Below are positions 6,741-15,057 of a DNA stretch of 18,911 bases, piece after piece (within the stretch, counting starts at the first letter, position 1; each line of letters begins with the position of its first letter). Below the pieces are notes generated by a model. It made no database searches. It had not been told where the DNA came from and worked only from the letters and a program-made list of their open reading frames with translations. Position numbers and translations under genes: made by a program. Source of the stretch: an uncultured Roseiflexaceae bacterium (GTDB taxonomy: Bacteria > Chloroflexota > Chloroflexia > Chloroflexales > Roseiflexaceae); the NCBI GenBank assembly GCA_903868295.1, contig CAIPUQ010000062.1, positions 1 to 18,911 of the forward strand, given 5' to 3'.

Positions 6741-7973
6741 ATGCATGCATCGAGTGTTGATCGGAATATTCGCTTCTTGGTCATCGAGCTGTTCTGGGCC
6801 GCAATTGCATCAGCCGCGTACTCATTCGCTGCTGCCTATGTGATTCGCTTGGGCGGGTCGAATTTTATTGTCGGTCTGATAACATCTGCCGCTGCCGTGG
6901 TGAATATGGTCACCACGATACCATTCGCTGCACTCATGGAGCGGACAGCCAATCGTCGACCTTGGCTGTTCCGGAGTCTCTTCATCTTTCGAGCAATGCA
7001 CATCGGACTCATTTTTGTCCCGCTGTTGCCGTACTGGCGTGCCGAAGCGGTCGTCGTGATTTTGTTGCTCGCCAACATCCCGGTGGCAATTTTTAATACC
7101 GTTTGGTTACCTTTGTTTGCCGACATCATTCCGATCCACCGACGGGCGCGGTTGTTTTCAGCGCGAAACGTGACACTCGGTGCAACGATGATGGCAGCGA
7201 CCTATGGATTTGGCTATTGGCTCGAAAGTGATGTCAGCGCGTTCCCCGAAAACTATCAGATTCTCTTTGGTATTGCCTTGGTTACCAATATGTTGAGTAC
7301 CTGGTATGTCACACGCATGGAGATTCCTGACTCGCCCGTCGATTTGTCGGTCCAGAACGACCGCTCGCTCGCTGGCATGTGGAAGTTGTTCACAGAAAAC
7401 AAGGCGTACTCCTCGATCACCCTGAACACACTCATACTCAATATTGCACCATGGGCTGCTATTACGTTACAGCCGATTTATTTTGTCCGCGTGCTTGATG
7501 CAAGCGATGAATGGCTGGGTATTTGGTTCGCAATCACCAACGGTGGAGCAATCCTCGGGAATTTGTTTTGGCCACGATTAATGGAAAAGTATGGTTTCTA
7601 CCGTATCATGACCATCGCTGCGCTGATTAGTTGCTCGTATTTCTTTGCCATTGGGCTGGTCCCAGACTTAACGGCGATTCTGTTTTTCTCGGTGTTCATT
7701 GGCATGGTGAATCCTGGGATAGACATTGCACATTTCAACATTTTGTTGCAGGTTTGTTCCCCGCAACGGCGAGCCCTTGCACTGGGTATCTTTGTCACGA
7801 TTATGAACTTCGGGTTGATGGTGAGTAGCTTAATTGTGGCGCCGATGATTGACTGGATTGGCCCACAGGCACTCGTAATCGGCTTGGGTGTACTCCGCCT
7901 GGTCGGAGGCTTGCTGTTTGTAGTCAACCCGGTCGTACGAAATGAAAAGCAACTCACCCAAGCCGCAGAATGA
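6741..7973 (+). CDS. MFS transporter
   Basis: The 410-residue product has roughly twelve hydrophobic segments in two halves, with a Arg-rich loop after segment 4 (HRRARLFSARN, about 133-143), as in PF07690. After segment 2 comes MERTANRR, in the place of the usual MFS motif A loop. The substrate is unknown; carriers of this shape are mostly drug or metabolite exporters or sugar/organic acid carriers. The gene diverges from tetR, which is the classical layout for a TetR-controlled efflux pump. The start is uncertain: the ATG at 6741 is the only reasonable in-frame choice and gives the correct N-terminal segment, but no clear ribosome site precedes it. A 12-base palindrome, TGCATGCATGCA, spans the start codon. 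Confidence 0.88.
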   Translation: MHASSVDRNIRFLVIELFWAAIASAAYSFAAAYVIRLGGSNFIVGLITSAAAVVNMVTTIPFAALMERTANRRPWLFRSLFIFRAMHIGLIFVPLLPYWRAEAVVVILLLANIPVAIFNTVWLPLFADIIPIHRRARLFSARNVTLGATMMAATYGFGYWLESDVSAFPENYQILFGIALVTNMLSTWYVTRMEIPDSPVDLSVQNDRSLAGMWKLFTENKAYSSITLNTLILNIAPWAAITLQPIYFVRVLDASDEWLGIWFAITNGGAILGNLFWPRLMEKYGFYRIMTIAALISCSYFFAIGLVPDLTAILFFSVFIGMVNPGIDIAHFNILLQVCSPQRRALALGIFVTIMNFGLMVSSLIVAPMIDWIGPQALVIGLGVLRLVGGLLFVVNPVVRNEKQLTQAAE

Positions 7974-7984
7974 CGGGTGTTTGT

Positions 7985-7993
7985 TGGTACAAT
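7985..7993 (+). promoter_or_regulatory. Extended -10 promoter of the aldo/keto reductase gene
   Basis: TGGTACAAT lies 34 bases before the reductase start in the 54-base gap after the MFS stop codon. The same 11-mer, TGGTACAATAC, occurs in the same role before the second aminotransferase gene on the other strand. No -35 box is evident, as expected for an extended -10 promoter. Confidence 0.55.
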
Positions 7994-8027
7994 ACAGGTT
8001 GGTGAATCAATCGAGACGAGGTACATG

Positions 8028-8987
8028 ATGGAATATCGACGACTCGGCCGTTCCGGCCTCAAAGTAAGCGCGCTCTCGCTGGGAGCATGGGTAACCTATG
8101 GTGGCCAAGTGGGCCAGGATACTGCCGAAGAATGCATGCACGCTGCCATTGAACACGGGGTGAACTTTTTCGACAACGCCGAAGGCTATGCAGGCGGTAA
8201 AGCCGAAACTGTCATGGGCAATGTCATCAAAAAAGCTGGCTGGCGACGTGAAGATCTCGTGGTTTCGACCAAGATTTTCTGGGGTGGTTCAGGACCAAAT
8301 GACACCGGCCTTTCGCATAAGCATGTGATCGAAGGAGTGAACAACGCTCTGAAACGATTTCAAATGGATTATGTCGACTTGGTGTATTGTCACCGCCCCG
8401 ATCCGCACACCCCCATTGAAGAAACCGTGCGCGCCATGGACATTGTCATTCGGCAGGGTAAAGCATTCTACTGGGGAACATCGGAATGGTCTGCAGACGA
8501 AATCCGCAGCGCCTACGGGATTGCTCGTGAATACGGACTGACACCACCACTCATGGAACAACCACAGTACAACCTTTTCCATCGCGACCGTGTCGAAAAA
8601 GAATACGCGTTGCTGTATCGTGACATCGGACTCGGTACAACCATCTGGAGCCCACTTGCATCGGGGATGTTGACCGGCAAATACCAGAATGGTGTACCAG
8701 CAGATAGTCGTGGCAGTGTCAAAGGCTACGAATGGCTGCAATCGAGTTTGACAGATGCCCAACGAGTAGCAGCCGTCGGTCGACTCAGCCGGATTGCAAC
8801 AGATCTCGGTGTTCCGCTTGCACAAATGGCACTCGCCTGGTGTCTCAAGAACCCCAATGTCAGTAGTGTCATTACCGGCGCGAGTCGTGTCGGTCAGGTG
8901 CACGAGAATATGAAGGCACTCGCAGTTGTTCCCATGCTCACAAATGATGTGATGGGTGCGATCGACGCTGCGTTGGCCACAGCCTAA
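8028..8987 (+). CDS. Aldo/keto reductase (voltage-gated K+ channel beta-subunit-like, AKR6 type)
   Basis: The 319-residue TIM-barrel protein starts MEYRRLGRSGLKVSALSLGAW. It has the complete AKR catalytic tetrad: D49 and Y54 in FFDNAEGY, K82 in VSTKIF and H122 in VYCHRPD. The C-terminal SSVITGASRVGQVHEN is the NADP(H)-binding signature. The overall pattern is that of the KvBeta/YghZ branch, which reduces aldehydes and ketones with NADPH in the cytoplasm. The physiological substrate is unknown. Two tandem ATGs occur at 8025 and 8028. GAGG lies six bases before the second, which also gives the usual N-terminus, but 8025 cannot be excluded. A GTG at 7977 would add an unrelated tail and is rejected. 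It probably has its own promoter although it follows the MFS gene. Confidence 0.9.
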   Translation: MEYRRLGRSGLKVSALSLGAWVTYGGQVGQDTAEECMHAAIEHGVNFFDNAEGYAGGKAETVMGNVIKKAGWRREDLVVSTKIFWGGSGPNDTGLSHKHVIEGVNNALKRFQMDYVDLVYCHRPDPHTPIEETVRAMDIVIRQGKAFYWGTSEWSADEIRSAYGIAREYGLTPPLMEQPQYNLFHRDRVEKEYALLYRDIGLGTTIWSPLASGMLTGKYQNGVPADSRGSVKGYEWLQSSLTDAQRVAAVGRLSRIATDLGVPLAQMALAWCLKNPNVSSVITGASRVGQVHENMKALAVVPMLTNDVMGAIDAALATA

Positions 8988-9003
8988 CCACCAGTGAATG
9001 TAC

Positions 9004-9033
9004 TCTACCGGGGACAGAGAGTTCCCCGGTAGA
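9004..9033 (+). other. Perfect 11-bp hairpin in the leader of the THUMP methyltransferase gene
   Basis: TCTACCGGGGA (9004-9014) and TCCCCGGTAGA (9023-9033) pair perfectly around an eight-base loop. The stem ends 14 bases before the ATG at 9048, directly before the GAAAGAG ribosome site. It has no T-tract on either strand, so it is not a typical intrinsic terminator. It may be a weak terminator or processing site after the reductase gene, or a translation or stability element for the next gene. Confidence 0.6.
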
Positions 9034-9047
9034 ATCGAAAGAGTGAC

Positions 9048-10133
9048 ATGCGTACACCAGTAGATCTTTATATTCTGCATGCGTTGCCGGGATTCGACGC
9101 GATTGTGGCAGAAGAACTCAAACGTCTGCCCGAAAAAGCCGTCATCCAGGACCAACTTGTGCATGCCGGGCGCAATGGCATGATTATCATTGCATACCCC
9201 GGTGATGTCGAAGATTTATTGGAACTGCGGACGGTTGATGATGTCTTCATCCTCGTCGCACAGTACAACGACCTCCCACCGAAGTACTCTGCACTCAAGA
9301 TGATCAAAGAGCGCCTGCTCCAAAACACTGCCATCACCGCCGCAACAGCGAAAGTGCGGGCAATGTATCCGAAGCGTGGTGGCGAGGGAAAGCTCCGTTA
9401 TCGAGTCATTTCTCGGCAACAAGGACTCATGCCGTACCGGCGTGTTGATTTGCAAGAAACCGTGCAGAAAGCAATCGCCCAACGCGAAGACTTTCGTTGG
9501 CACATCGCCGAACAGGGTGTCGAGTTTTGGGTCACCCAATCCGAAGAAACGGCACTCATTGGTTTACGCGTGAGTGACGAAACAATGCGGCACCGGACCT
9601 ACAAAATCAACCATATCGAAGCGTCGTTGCGACCAACCGCAGCTGCTGCACTCGTTATGTTAACCAAACCGAAACCGCACGATGTGTTCCTTGACCCAAT
9701 GTGTGGTGCAGGCACAACGTTGATCGAGCGAGCGCTTGCGGGGCGCTATACCGACATTGTTGGCGGTGATTTGAGCGCAGCAGCGGTAGAACAAGCCCAA
9801 GCGAACATCGGCAACAAATACAAACCCATCCGTGTCGAGGAGTGGGATGCACGTGCACTCCCGGTCGACGAAGGGTCCATTACCGCGGTCACCTGCAATC
9901 TACCGTTTGGTGTGCAGATAAGCACACCCGAAGAGAATCGCAGACTGTATCCTGCGGTCATGAAAGAACTCAAGCGCGTGATGACGCTCGGTGCACGTGC
10001 AGCCCTGATGACCAGCGACACCCGTGCCCTGACTCGTGCCCTCGAACGTACGAGCGGGATGTATGTCGACACCGCGCACACGGTCGTTGTGCTCGGTCGA
10101 CGCACACACATCGTCGTTGTCCAGAAGCGCTAA
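9048..10133 (+). CDS. THUMP-domain tRNA (guanine-N2)-methyltransferase
   Basis: The 361-residue protein has two parts. Residues 1 to about 180 form an N-terminal region with a THUMP-like RNA-binding segment; YRVISRQQGLMPYRRVDLQ lies within it. Residues about 185-361 form a class I SAM-dependent methyltransferase. That domain shows DPMCGAGTTLIERA (216-229, SAM loop), an acidic D241 after the second strand, and NLPFG (284-288), the catalytic motif of amino-group N-methyltransferases of the UPF0020 family (PF01170). The architecture is that of TrmN/Trm14/THUMPD3, which make m2G at position 6 of tRNA. The 23S rRNA enzyme RlmL shares domains but is larger, with a different layout. It is preceded by a strong hairpin and followed by a bidirectional terminator, so it is probably the end of the rightward unit. 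Confidence 0.82.
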   Translation: MRTPVDLYILHALPGFDAIVAEELKRLPEKAVIQDQLVHAGRNGMIIIAYPGDVEDLLELRTVDDVFILVAQYNDLPPKYSALKMIKERLLQNTAITAATAKVRAMYPKRGGEGKLRYRVISRQQGLMPYRRVDLQETVQKAIAQREDFRWHIAEQGVEFWVTQSEETALIGLRVSDETMRHRTYKINHIEASLRPTAAAALVMLTKPKPHDVFLDPMCGAGTTLIERALAGRYTDIVGGDLSAAAVEQAQANIGNKYKPIRVEEWDARALPVDEGSITAVTCNLPFGVQISTPEENRRLYPAVMKELKRVMTLGARAALMTSDTRALTRALERTSGMYVDTAHTVVVLGRRTHIVVVQKR

Positions 10134-10141
10134 AACCTAAC

Positions 10142-10177
10142 AAAATCCCCCCGCAGCAGCTGCTGCGGGGGGATTTT
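10142..10177. terminator. Bidirectional intrinsic terminator, perfect 36-base palindrome
   Basis: The arms 10142-10159 and 10160-10177 are exact reverse complements of 18 bases each. The G+C block CCCCCCGCAGCAG and its complement are flanked by AAAAT on the left and ATTTT(T) on the right. Each transcript direction therefore ends in a stable hairpin followed by U's. It lies between the convergent methyltransferase (stop at 10133) and kynureninase (stop at 10195) genes and can serve both. Confidence 0.93.
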
Positions 10178-10194
10178 TCGTAGCGCAACACGTA

Positions 10195-11481
10195 CTAGGT
10201 AACCGCTTTCCGGGCTGCAGGGTACTTCTTGTGGAGCTCAGCCCGCACCGTTGTCGCAATACGATCAACGCCATCCCAGATTTCACAAAACGACGTCGTC
10301 AACGGACTCAGTCCGAGCCGCAAGTTGTCTGGCTCACGGAAATCAGGAATAACGTTTTGCTCTGCGATGAGCGCCTGATTAATCTGATACCCCATCGGGT
10401 GGCGTATGCTGACATGCGAGCCACGGATGGCCGCATCGCGCGGAGAACCGAGCGTAAAGCCGATGCCGGCAAGATGCATATCGTACAGGGCAATCATATA
10501 TTCGGTCAGTGCAATAGACTTCGCTCGAATGGCATCCATCCCCACGGGTACGAGCATGTCTAACGACGATTCGACGGCAGAGAGGGCCAGCATGGGTGGT
10601 GTGCCAGCCAAGAACCGATCGATTCCTGCTGCAGGGTCGTACTGCAAGTCGAATGCAAAAGGAGATTTTTGGCCGAACCAGCCCCAGATTGGCGAGACAA
10701 CGCTGTCCTGAATGCGTGCATTCACATAGATAAACGCGGGCGCACCGGGTCCGCCATTGAGGAACTTGTAGCAGCAACCGATAGCGAAATCGACATCCCA
10801 GGCATCGAGTTGCATCGGCACCGCGCCAGCAGAATGGCTGAGGTCCCAAATCACCAGCGCACCACGTGCATGCGCTGCCGCGGTGATGCGTTGCATGTCA
10901 TAAATGTAACCGCTTTTGAATGTTACATGCGACAACAGGACGACCGCTGTATCTGTGGTGATTGCAGCTTCGACATCCGCGAGATTCACCGTGAGTTCAG
11001 CGTCGTGTGACGGAACCAACGACAGTGTATGCACATTCCCGTATTGAGCTATTGCGCCTTGGATCACATACAAATCCGACGGAAAGTTGAGCGCGTCACT
11101 GACAATTGCATGTCGACCGGGGCGCGCTGCCAACGCTGCCATAACAGCTTTGTACAGATTGACCGAGGTCGAGTCACAAGCGATGACTTGACCTGCGGCT
11201 GCTCCCAATAGTGCGCCAATCTTGTCACCGACTCGCTGTGGTGCTTCGTACCAGCCTCGGCCCCAGCCGCGGATAAGTCCGTCACCCCATTCAGTGGTGA
11301 TGACATGCTGCAAATGCTCGATGGTTTGCTTTGGCAATCGCCCCAACGAGTTCCCATCAAAGTACACAACTGTTGGATCGGTAATAACGAACTGTTCACG
11401 CAGTGATGCGAGTGGATCTATCCGGTCGGCCTCTAGCGCGCCAGCACGACCAGCAGCAGCAAGCAGACGGTTATACTGCAT
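10195..11481 (-). CDS. kynU: Kynureninase
   Basis: The 428-residue product is a full-length kynureninase. This PLP enzyme of fold type I cleaves L-kynurenine to anthranilate and L-alanine, and the 3-hydroxy form to 3-hydroxyanthranilate. Visible signatures are VYFDGNSLGRLP (39-50), WGRGWYEAP (73-81), DSTSVNLYKA (103-112), LNFPSDLY (131-138) and D213 in WDLSHSAGAVP. They continue with the PLP lysine K239 in CYKFLNGGPG (237-246), FAGTPP-like FLAGTPP (290-296) and FREPDNLRLGLSPL (381-394). The ATG at 11481 is chosen over an upstream in-frame start because GAGGAGG precedes it by seven bases. It overlaps the DAHP synthase stop by 11 bases, so it is translationally coupled as the last gene of the cluster. 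No kynurenine formamidase, tryptophan dioxygenase or monooxygenase gene is in view. Confidence 0.95.
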   Translation of the reverse strand: MQYNRLLAAAGRAGALEADRIDPLASLREQFVITDPTVVYFDGNSLGRLPKQTIEHLQHVITTEWGDGLIRGWGRGWYEAPQRVGDKIGALLGAAAGQVIACDSTSVNLYKAVMAALAARPGRHAIVSDALNFPSDLYVIQGAIAQYGNVHTLSLVPSHDAELTVNLADVEAAITTDTAVVLLSHVTFKSGYIYDMQRITAAAHARGALVIWDLSHSAGAVPMQLDAWDVDFAIGCCYKFLNGGPGAPAFIYVNARIQDSVVSPIWGWFGQKSPFAFDLQYDPAAGIDRFLAGTPPMLALSAVESSLDMLVPVGMDAIRAKSIALTEYMIALYDMHLAGIGFTLGSPRDAAIRGSHVSIRHPMGYQINQALIAEQNVIPDFREPDNLRLGLSPLTTSFCEIWDGVDRIATTVRAELHKKYPAARKAVT

Positions 11482-12511
11482 TGTATGCCTCCTCGAGCAT
11501 TGCGACTGTTTCGTTCCAGCCGACACAGGCGTCTGTCACCGACACACCGTAGGTCAGTGTCGACAAATCGTTGCCGATTGATTGCTTGCCCTCCGAGAGG
11601 TTGCTCTCGACCATCATCCCAATCATCTGGGTGTTTCCGGCTGCGCGCATCGCCAAACCTGCTTGCCACACCGCCCGTTGTTTGGTGTAATCGGAGCCCG
11701 AATTTGCGTGCGAACAGTCGATCATGACTGCTGGGGCAAGTTTGGAGGCGCGCATAACATCAAGCGTTTTGGTGACACATTGTTCATCGAAATTGGGGCC
11801 TACACGACTCCCTCGCAATATGACAAACCCGTCAGCATTGCCGGCGGTCTTGACGACTGCACCAAGGCCATCTTGGGTTATCCCCAAAAAGCTGTGCGGT
11901 GCTGCCGCCGATATACACGCATGTACCGCTACATCGATACTGCCGTCGGTGCCGTTTTTGAATCCCACAGGCATAGACAAACCACTCGCGAGTGCCCGGT
12001 GCATCTGCGATTCGGTGGTTCGTGCACCGATGGCAGCAAGTACGACGAGGTCGGACGTGTACTGGGCACTAATTGGATCGAGCATTTCGGTGGCGGTGGG
12101 CAACCCGAGCGCAGTTACTTCGCCCAAAATATCACGTGCAACTTCCAACCCTGCAGCCATGTCAAATGACCCATCGAGATGCGGGTCATTGATAAGCCCG
12201 CGCCAGCCAACGGTTGTGCGCGGTTTCTCGAGGTACACACGCATCACAACGACGAGACGATCGCGCATCCGGGCGGCGACGTCGGCGAGCTTTGTCGCAT
12301 ACTCACGGGCGGCTGCGATATCGTGGATGGAACACGGACCGACAACAACAAGCAGCCGTTTGTCTTCCCCATTGACGATGCGTCGAATCGCTTGCCGCGA
12401 TTCATAGACCGTGGTCATCATCCCCGGGGTCAGTGCGTACTTTTCTTTGAGGGCCCGCGGTGACGGCATGGCATTCATTTCACGCACGCGGACATCATCA
12501 ACCAAACTCAT
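11471..12511 (-). CDS. aroG: Class I (AroFGH-type) DAHP synthase
   Basis: The 346-residue enzyme condenses phosphoenolpyruvate and erythrose 4-phosphate to DAHP, the first step of the shikimate pathway. All metal ligands are present: C60 (VVGPCSIHD), H268 (DCSHAN), E302 (MVESNL) and D327 (SVTDAC). The PEP-site motif EKPRTTVGWRG (95-105) and GARTTESQ (162-169) are also present, as is GFKNGTDG (183-190). The N-terminal arm (DDVRVREMNAM, 5-15) that carries the allosteric site in E. coli AroF/G/H is kept, so feedback by an aromatic amino acid is likely. The region TPGMMTTVYESRQ to NGEDKRLL recalls AroH, while other parts recall AroG, so specificity cannot be read off. Ribosome site GGAGGGA. The upstream MFS gene ends nine bases before it and kynU overlaps its 3' end. 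Confidence 0.95.
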   Translation of the reverse strand: MSLVDDVRVREMNAMPSPRALKEKYALTPGMMTTVYESRQAIRRIVNGEDKRLLVVVGPCSIHDIAAAREYATKLADVAARMRDRLVVVMRVYLEKPRTTVGWRGLINDPHLDGSFDMAAGLEVARDILGEVTALGLPTATEMLDPISAQYTSDLVVLAAIGARTTESQMHRALASGLSMPVGFKNGTDGSIDVAVHACISAAAPHSFLGITQDGLGAVVKTAGNADGFVILRGSRVGPNFDEQCVTKTLDVMRASKLAPAVMIDCSHANSGSDYTKQRAVWQAGLAMRAAGNTQMIGMMVESNLSEGKQSIGNDLSTLTYGVSVTDACVGWNETVAMLEEAYNAV

Positions 12512-12520
12512 AGGTCCCTC

Positions 12521-13774
12521 CTACGCCAATGCCGGCTGCGGCATTCGGATTCGATATACCAACAACGCGGACAACAGCACCATCACACCACCAGCCGCAA
12601 ATATATAGAACTCGTCGACACGTGCTGCCATCAAAATCGGCGTCAGCAATGGTATTGCGATTCCACGAATACCAGCAACGACATGTAACGCAGAAAAATA
12701 GATTTCAAGCTTCGAGCGATCGGCGAGAGCAATAGCGGCATTCGTAAAGCCGAGATCGAAGCCTCCAAAGACGAGCCCTTGGCAGATGAATGCAGGGACG
12801 AGCCACCAAAATGACGTCGCCACCATAAATGAAAGGGGCATCAACGCCGCGCACAGAATGCTTATCATGAGGACAAACAACGGGCCTTTTTTGTCGATGA
12901 GTCCGCCCCAAAAGAAGTTGCCCAACAGCCATGTCACAGACGTGAGTGTCCCCAAATAACCTACTTCGGTATAACTCAGTTGCAGGCGCGAGACTTGCAC
13001 GATGGCATACAGCGGCGCTCCGATGAGGGTACCGCACCCAAATATCGTGTTCAAGACGAGAAAGATCACAAACGGTCGATTTCGGCTGAGTTCGGCCAGT
13101 ACTTGGCCGATTGTCGGACGGATATGTCCCGCCTCGCGTACTGCTGGAGCGTCATTGCCAATGAGTTTTCCGAAAAAGTAATTCGCACCGAGTCCAGCGA
13201 CTGCAACTGCGGGCAAGATGATAACGTACCCGTAGGTATCCAACAACCATCCCGCAATCGGGGTCATCATCAAAATCGCTGCGGTCATCCCTATACGCAC
13301 GAAACCCATAATGCGCCCGCGTAAGTTGTCGGGGTACAGTCGTTCGAGCAATCGCACATAGCCAGGTGCAGGGACGAGTTCGCAAACCCAGAAAATCCCC
13401 ACCAGTACCATAAACAGGTTGACATTGGTACCCACAAACGGAACCATGAGCAACGCACCACGCCCCACGTACCAAAAGACCTGCGATACCTTGATAATGC
13501 GATAGCGTTGGAACAACGCAGCTGAAATCGGGGTAAAAATCAATCCCAGTGATTGAAAGACCACGTATACCGAGAGTTGATCACTACTCGCGCCCATATT
13601 GCGCAATATCACCGGGAAAAAGCCAATGGTGGTAGCCCAAAAAAGGCCAAAGAGCATCGACGCCAAGGTTTCGACCCAGACGTTGTGGCGTAATTCTGCA
13701 GACATCGGGCCGAGCATTCGATGCTCGACCCGATGCAACACTGCACGGAACATGGAAGGGCGTGTACTGCTCAT
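12521..13774 (-). CDS. MFS transporter in the aromatic cluster
   Basis: The 417-residue protein has about twelve membrane segments of the major facilitator fold. A cytoplasmic lead of about 30 residues precedes the first segment (SMLFGLFWATTIGFFPVIL, about 39-57). The loop PDNLRGRIMGFVR (about 149-161) is the basic loop after segment 4. Its ATG overlaps the TGA of the upstream aminotransferase gene (ATGA, 13771-13774), so the two are translated together. Being locked between an aminotransferase gene and the DAHP synthase gene, it most likely imports a substrate or exports a product of the cluster, for example an aromatic acid. That is inference from context. It is not obviously close to the MFS protein at 17303 and looks more like the one at 6741 in general style. 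Confidence 0.9.
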   Translation of the reverse strand: MSSTRPSMFRAVLHRVEHRMLGPMSAELRHNVWVETLASMLFGLFWATTIGFFPVILRNMGASSDQLSVYVVFQSLGLIFTPISAALFQRYRIIKVSQVFWYVGRGALLMVPFVGTNVNLFMVLVGIFWVCELVPAPGYVRLLERLYPDNLRGRIMGFVRIGMTAAILMMTPIAGWLLDTYGYVIILPAVAVAGLGANYFFGKLIGNDAPAVREAGHIRPTIGQVLAELSRNRPFVIFLVLNTIFGCGTLIGAPLYAIVQVSRLQLSYTEVGYLGTLTSVTWLLGNFFWGGLIDKKGPLFVLMISILCAALMPLSFMVATSFWWLVPAFICQGLVFGGFDLGFTNAAIALADRSKLEIYFSALHVVAGIRGIAIPLLTPILMAARVDEFYIFAAGGVMVLLSALLVYRIRMPQPALA

Positions 13775-14976
13775 GCCTCTGCGCGTACTGCTTTCATCGC
13801 TGCGCCGAGTCGGGTAATGCCCTCGGCGATGTTTGCGTCATTCTGGTAGCTGAACGCCAAACGGATTTCGTGTTGCCCTTGCCCGTTTGCATAGCACCCA
13901 GCACCTGGCAAGAACGCCACTTTGTGCTCACGGGCTTTTGCGGCGAGTTTGGCAGTCGGGATATCAGCGGGCAAAGTGCAATAGATGAAAAATCCACCCA
14001 TAGGGACCTCGTACTGCACATCGCTCGGGAACGATTGCTTCATCGCTGCCAACATCACGTTACGCTTCCGCAAATAGGTTTTGTTGAGTTCACCGATGTG
14101 CACGTCCAACTTACCATCTGCTGCAAACCGCTCGACCATACGGGTCAAAAATGGTCCGCTTGATCCTTCGACTTTGAACTTGTTGAGACGCTTGATAATT
14201 GCCTCGGGACCGGTACAGTACGCCATACGCACTCCCGGTGCTAAAATCTTGGAAAACGTTGCAACATGGATGACCCACCCCTTAGTGTCAAGAGCAGCCA
14301 ACTGCGGCAGGCGTTCACCTTCGAAACGCAAGTCGCCGTACGCATCGTCTTCGAGGATCAACACGCCGTATTGTTCTGCCAACGCAACCAACCGCTTGCG
14401 GTTAGCCAATGGCATCATCGTACCGGTTGGATTCTGATACGTAGGGGTCGTGTAGATAAACTTGGGGTGGATGTTGCGGGCCTTCAGGTCTGCCAACATG
14501 GTTGCGAGTGCATCAATGTCCATCCCGTCGGCTCGAACAGGCACCGTTTCGATCTTCGCACCGGCTTCTTGGAAGGAGCGAACCGCACCAATAAAACACG
14601 GGCCTTCCACAATGACCACATCACCCGGATCAACGAGGATCTGGGGAACAAGTGCCAAGATTTGACTTGAGCCGTACGAAATCATGGTGTTGGCTGCAGT
14701 CGCAGACGTCACGCCACGTGACTGCAATCGATCAACAACGAGTTTAATCAGTCCAGGGTACGTCGGCCCGTAGTTTAGGGCACCGTTGACGTCCTCGGCT
14801 AAAATTTCGGCAGTTGCATCAACCAGCTGTTTGACGGGAAAGTGCTGCGGATCCGCAAATCCGTATGCGAGGCTGATCGTGCCTTCGGCTTCATCACCCC
14901 AACTCCCGGCTTCGGGGACGGTCTTGGCACGCGTCGAAAACAACGCATCAAGGGAATGAATCGCAGTACTCGTCAT
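13771..14976 (-). CDS. PLP aminotransferase B (ARO8/KAT II/LysN-like, fold type I)
   Basis: The 401-residue protein is a class I/II aminotransferase of the subgroup that holds yeast ARO8, human KAT II/AADAT and Thermus LysN. It shows SYGSSQ (100-105), TPTYQNPTG (177-185, N182), EDDAYGDL (209-216; D210 and Y213 contact PLP), the Schiff-base lysine K243 in TFSKILAPGVRMAY, and R372 in HEIRLAF for the substrate carboxylate. Members transfer amino groups from aromatic amino acids, kynurenine or 2-aminoadipate to 2-oxoglutarate, and sequence alone does not choose. It is a paralogue of the next gene upstream, with long identical blocks such as QNPTGT, EDDAYGDL and TFSKILAPGVRMA. GAGGAG lies six bases before the ATG, and a separate extended -10 promoter lies in the 81-base gap before it. 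Confidence 0.92.
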   Translation of the reverse strand: MTSTAIHSLDALFSTRAKTVPEAGSWGDEAEGTISLAYGFADPQHFPVKQLVDATAEILAEDVNGALNYGPTYPGLIKLVVDRLQSRGVTSATAANTMISYGSSQILALVPQILVDPGDVVIVEGPCFIGAVRSFQEAGAKIETVPVRADGMDIDALATMLADLKARNIHPKFIYTTPTYQNPTGTMMPLANRKRLVALAEQYGVLILEDDAYGDLRFEGERLPQLAALDTKGWVIHVATFSKILAPGVRMAYCTGPEAIIKRLNKFKVEGSSGPFLTRMVERFAADGKLDVHIGELNKTYLRKRNVMLAAMKQSFPSDVQYEVPMGGFFIYCTLPADIPTAKLAAKAREHKVAFLPGAGCYANGQGQHEIRLAFSYQNDANIAEGITRLGAAMKAVRAEA

Positions 14977-15010
14977 ATACTCTCCTCTGTGGATGCACCT
15001 AGCATGGCGT

Positions 15011-15019
15011 ATTGTACCA
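15011..15019 (-). promoter_or_regulatory. Internal extended -10 promoter before aminotransferase B
   Basis: On the - strand TGGTACAAT starts at 15019 and ends at 15011, in the 81-base gap between the two aminotransferase genes. Transcription would start near 15004, giving a leader of about 28 bases before the ATG at 14976. This would allow the four genes from aminotransferase B to kynU to be expressed without padR and aminotransferase A. The same 11-mer, TGGTACAATAC, stands before the aldo/keto reductase gene. Confidence 0.6.
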
Positions 15020-15057
15020 GAATTCGACGATATTGCCCGTTGTGAACAGTGTATCCA

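Noticed and set aside
7977..8027. GTG start that would extend the aldo/keto reductase
   Set aside because: The added residues do not resemble the family. The region carries the likely -10 box, and GAGG precedes the tandem ATGs.
8289..9164. 291-residue open frame on the - strand opposite the aldo/keto reductase
   Set aside because: Rich in Cys, His and Trp without any domain pattern. It lies antisense to a clear enzyme with a full catalytic tetrad; a shadow frame.
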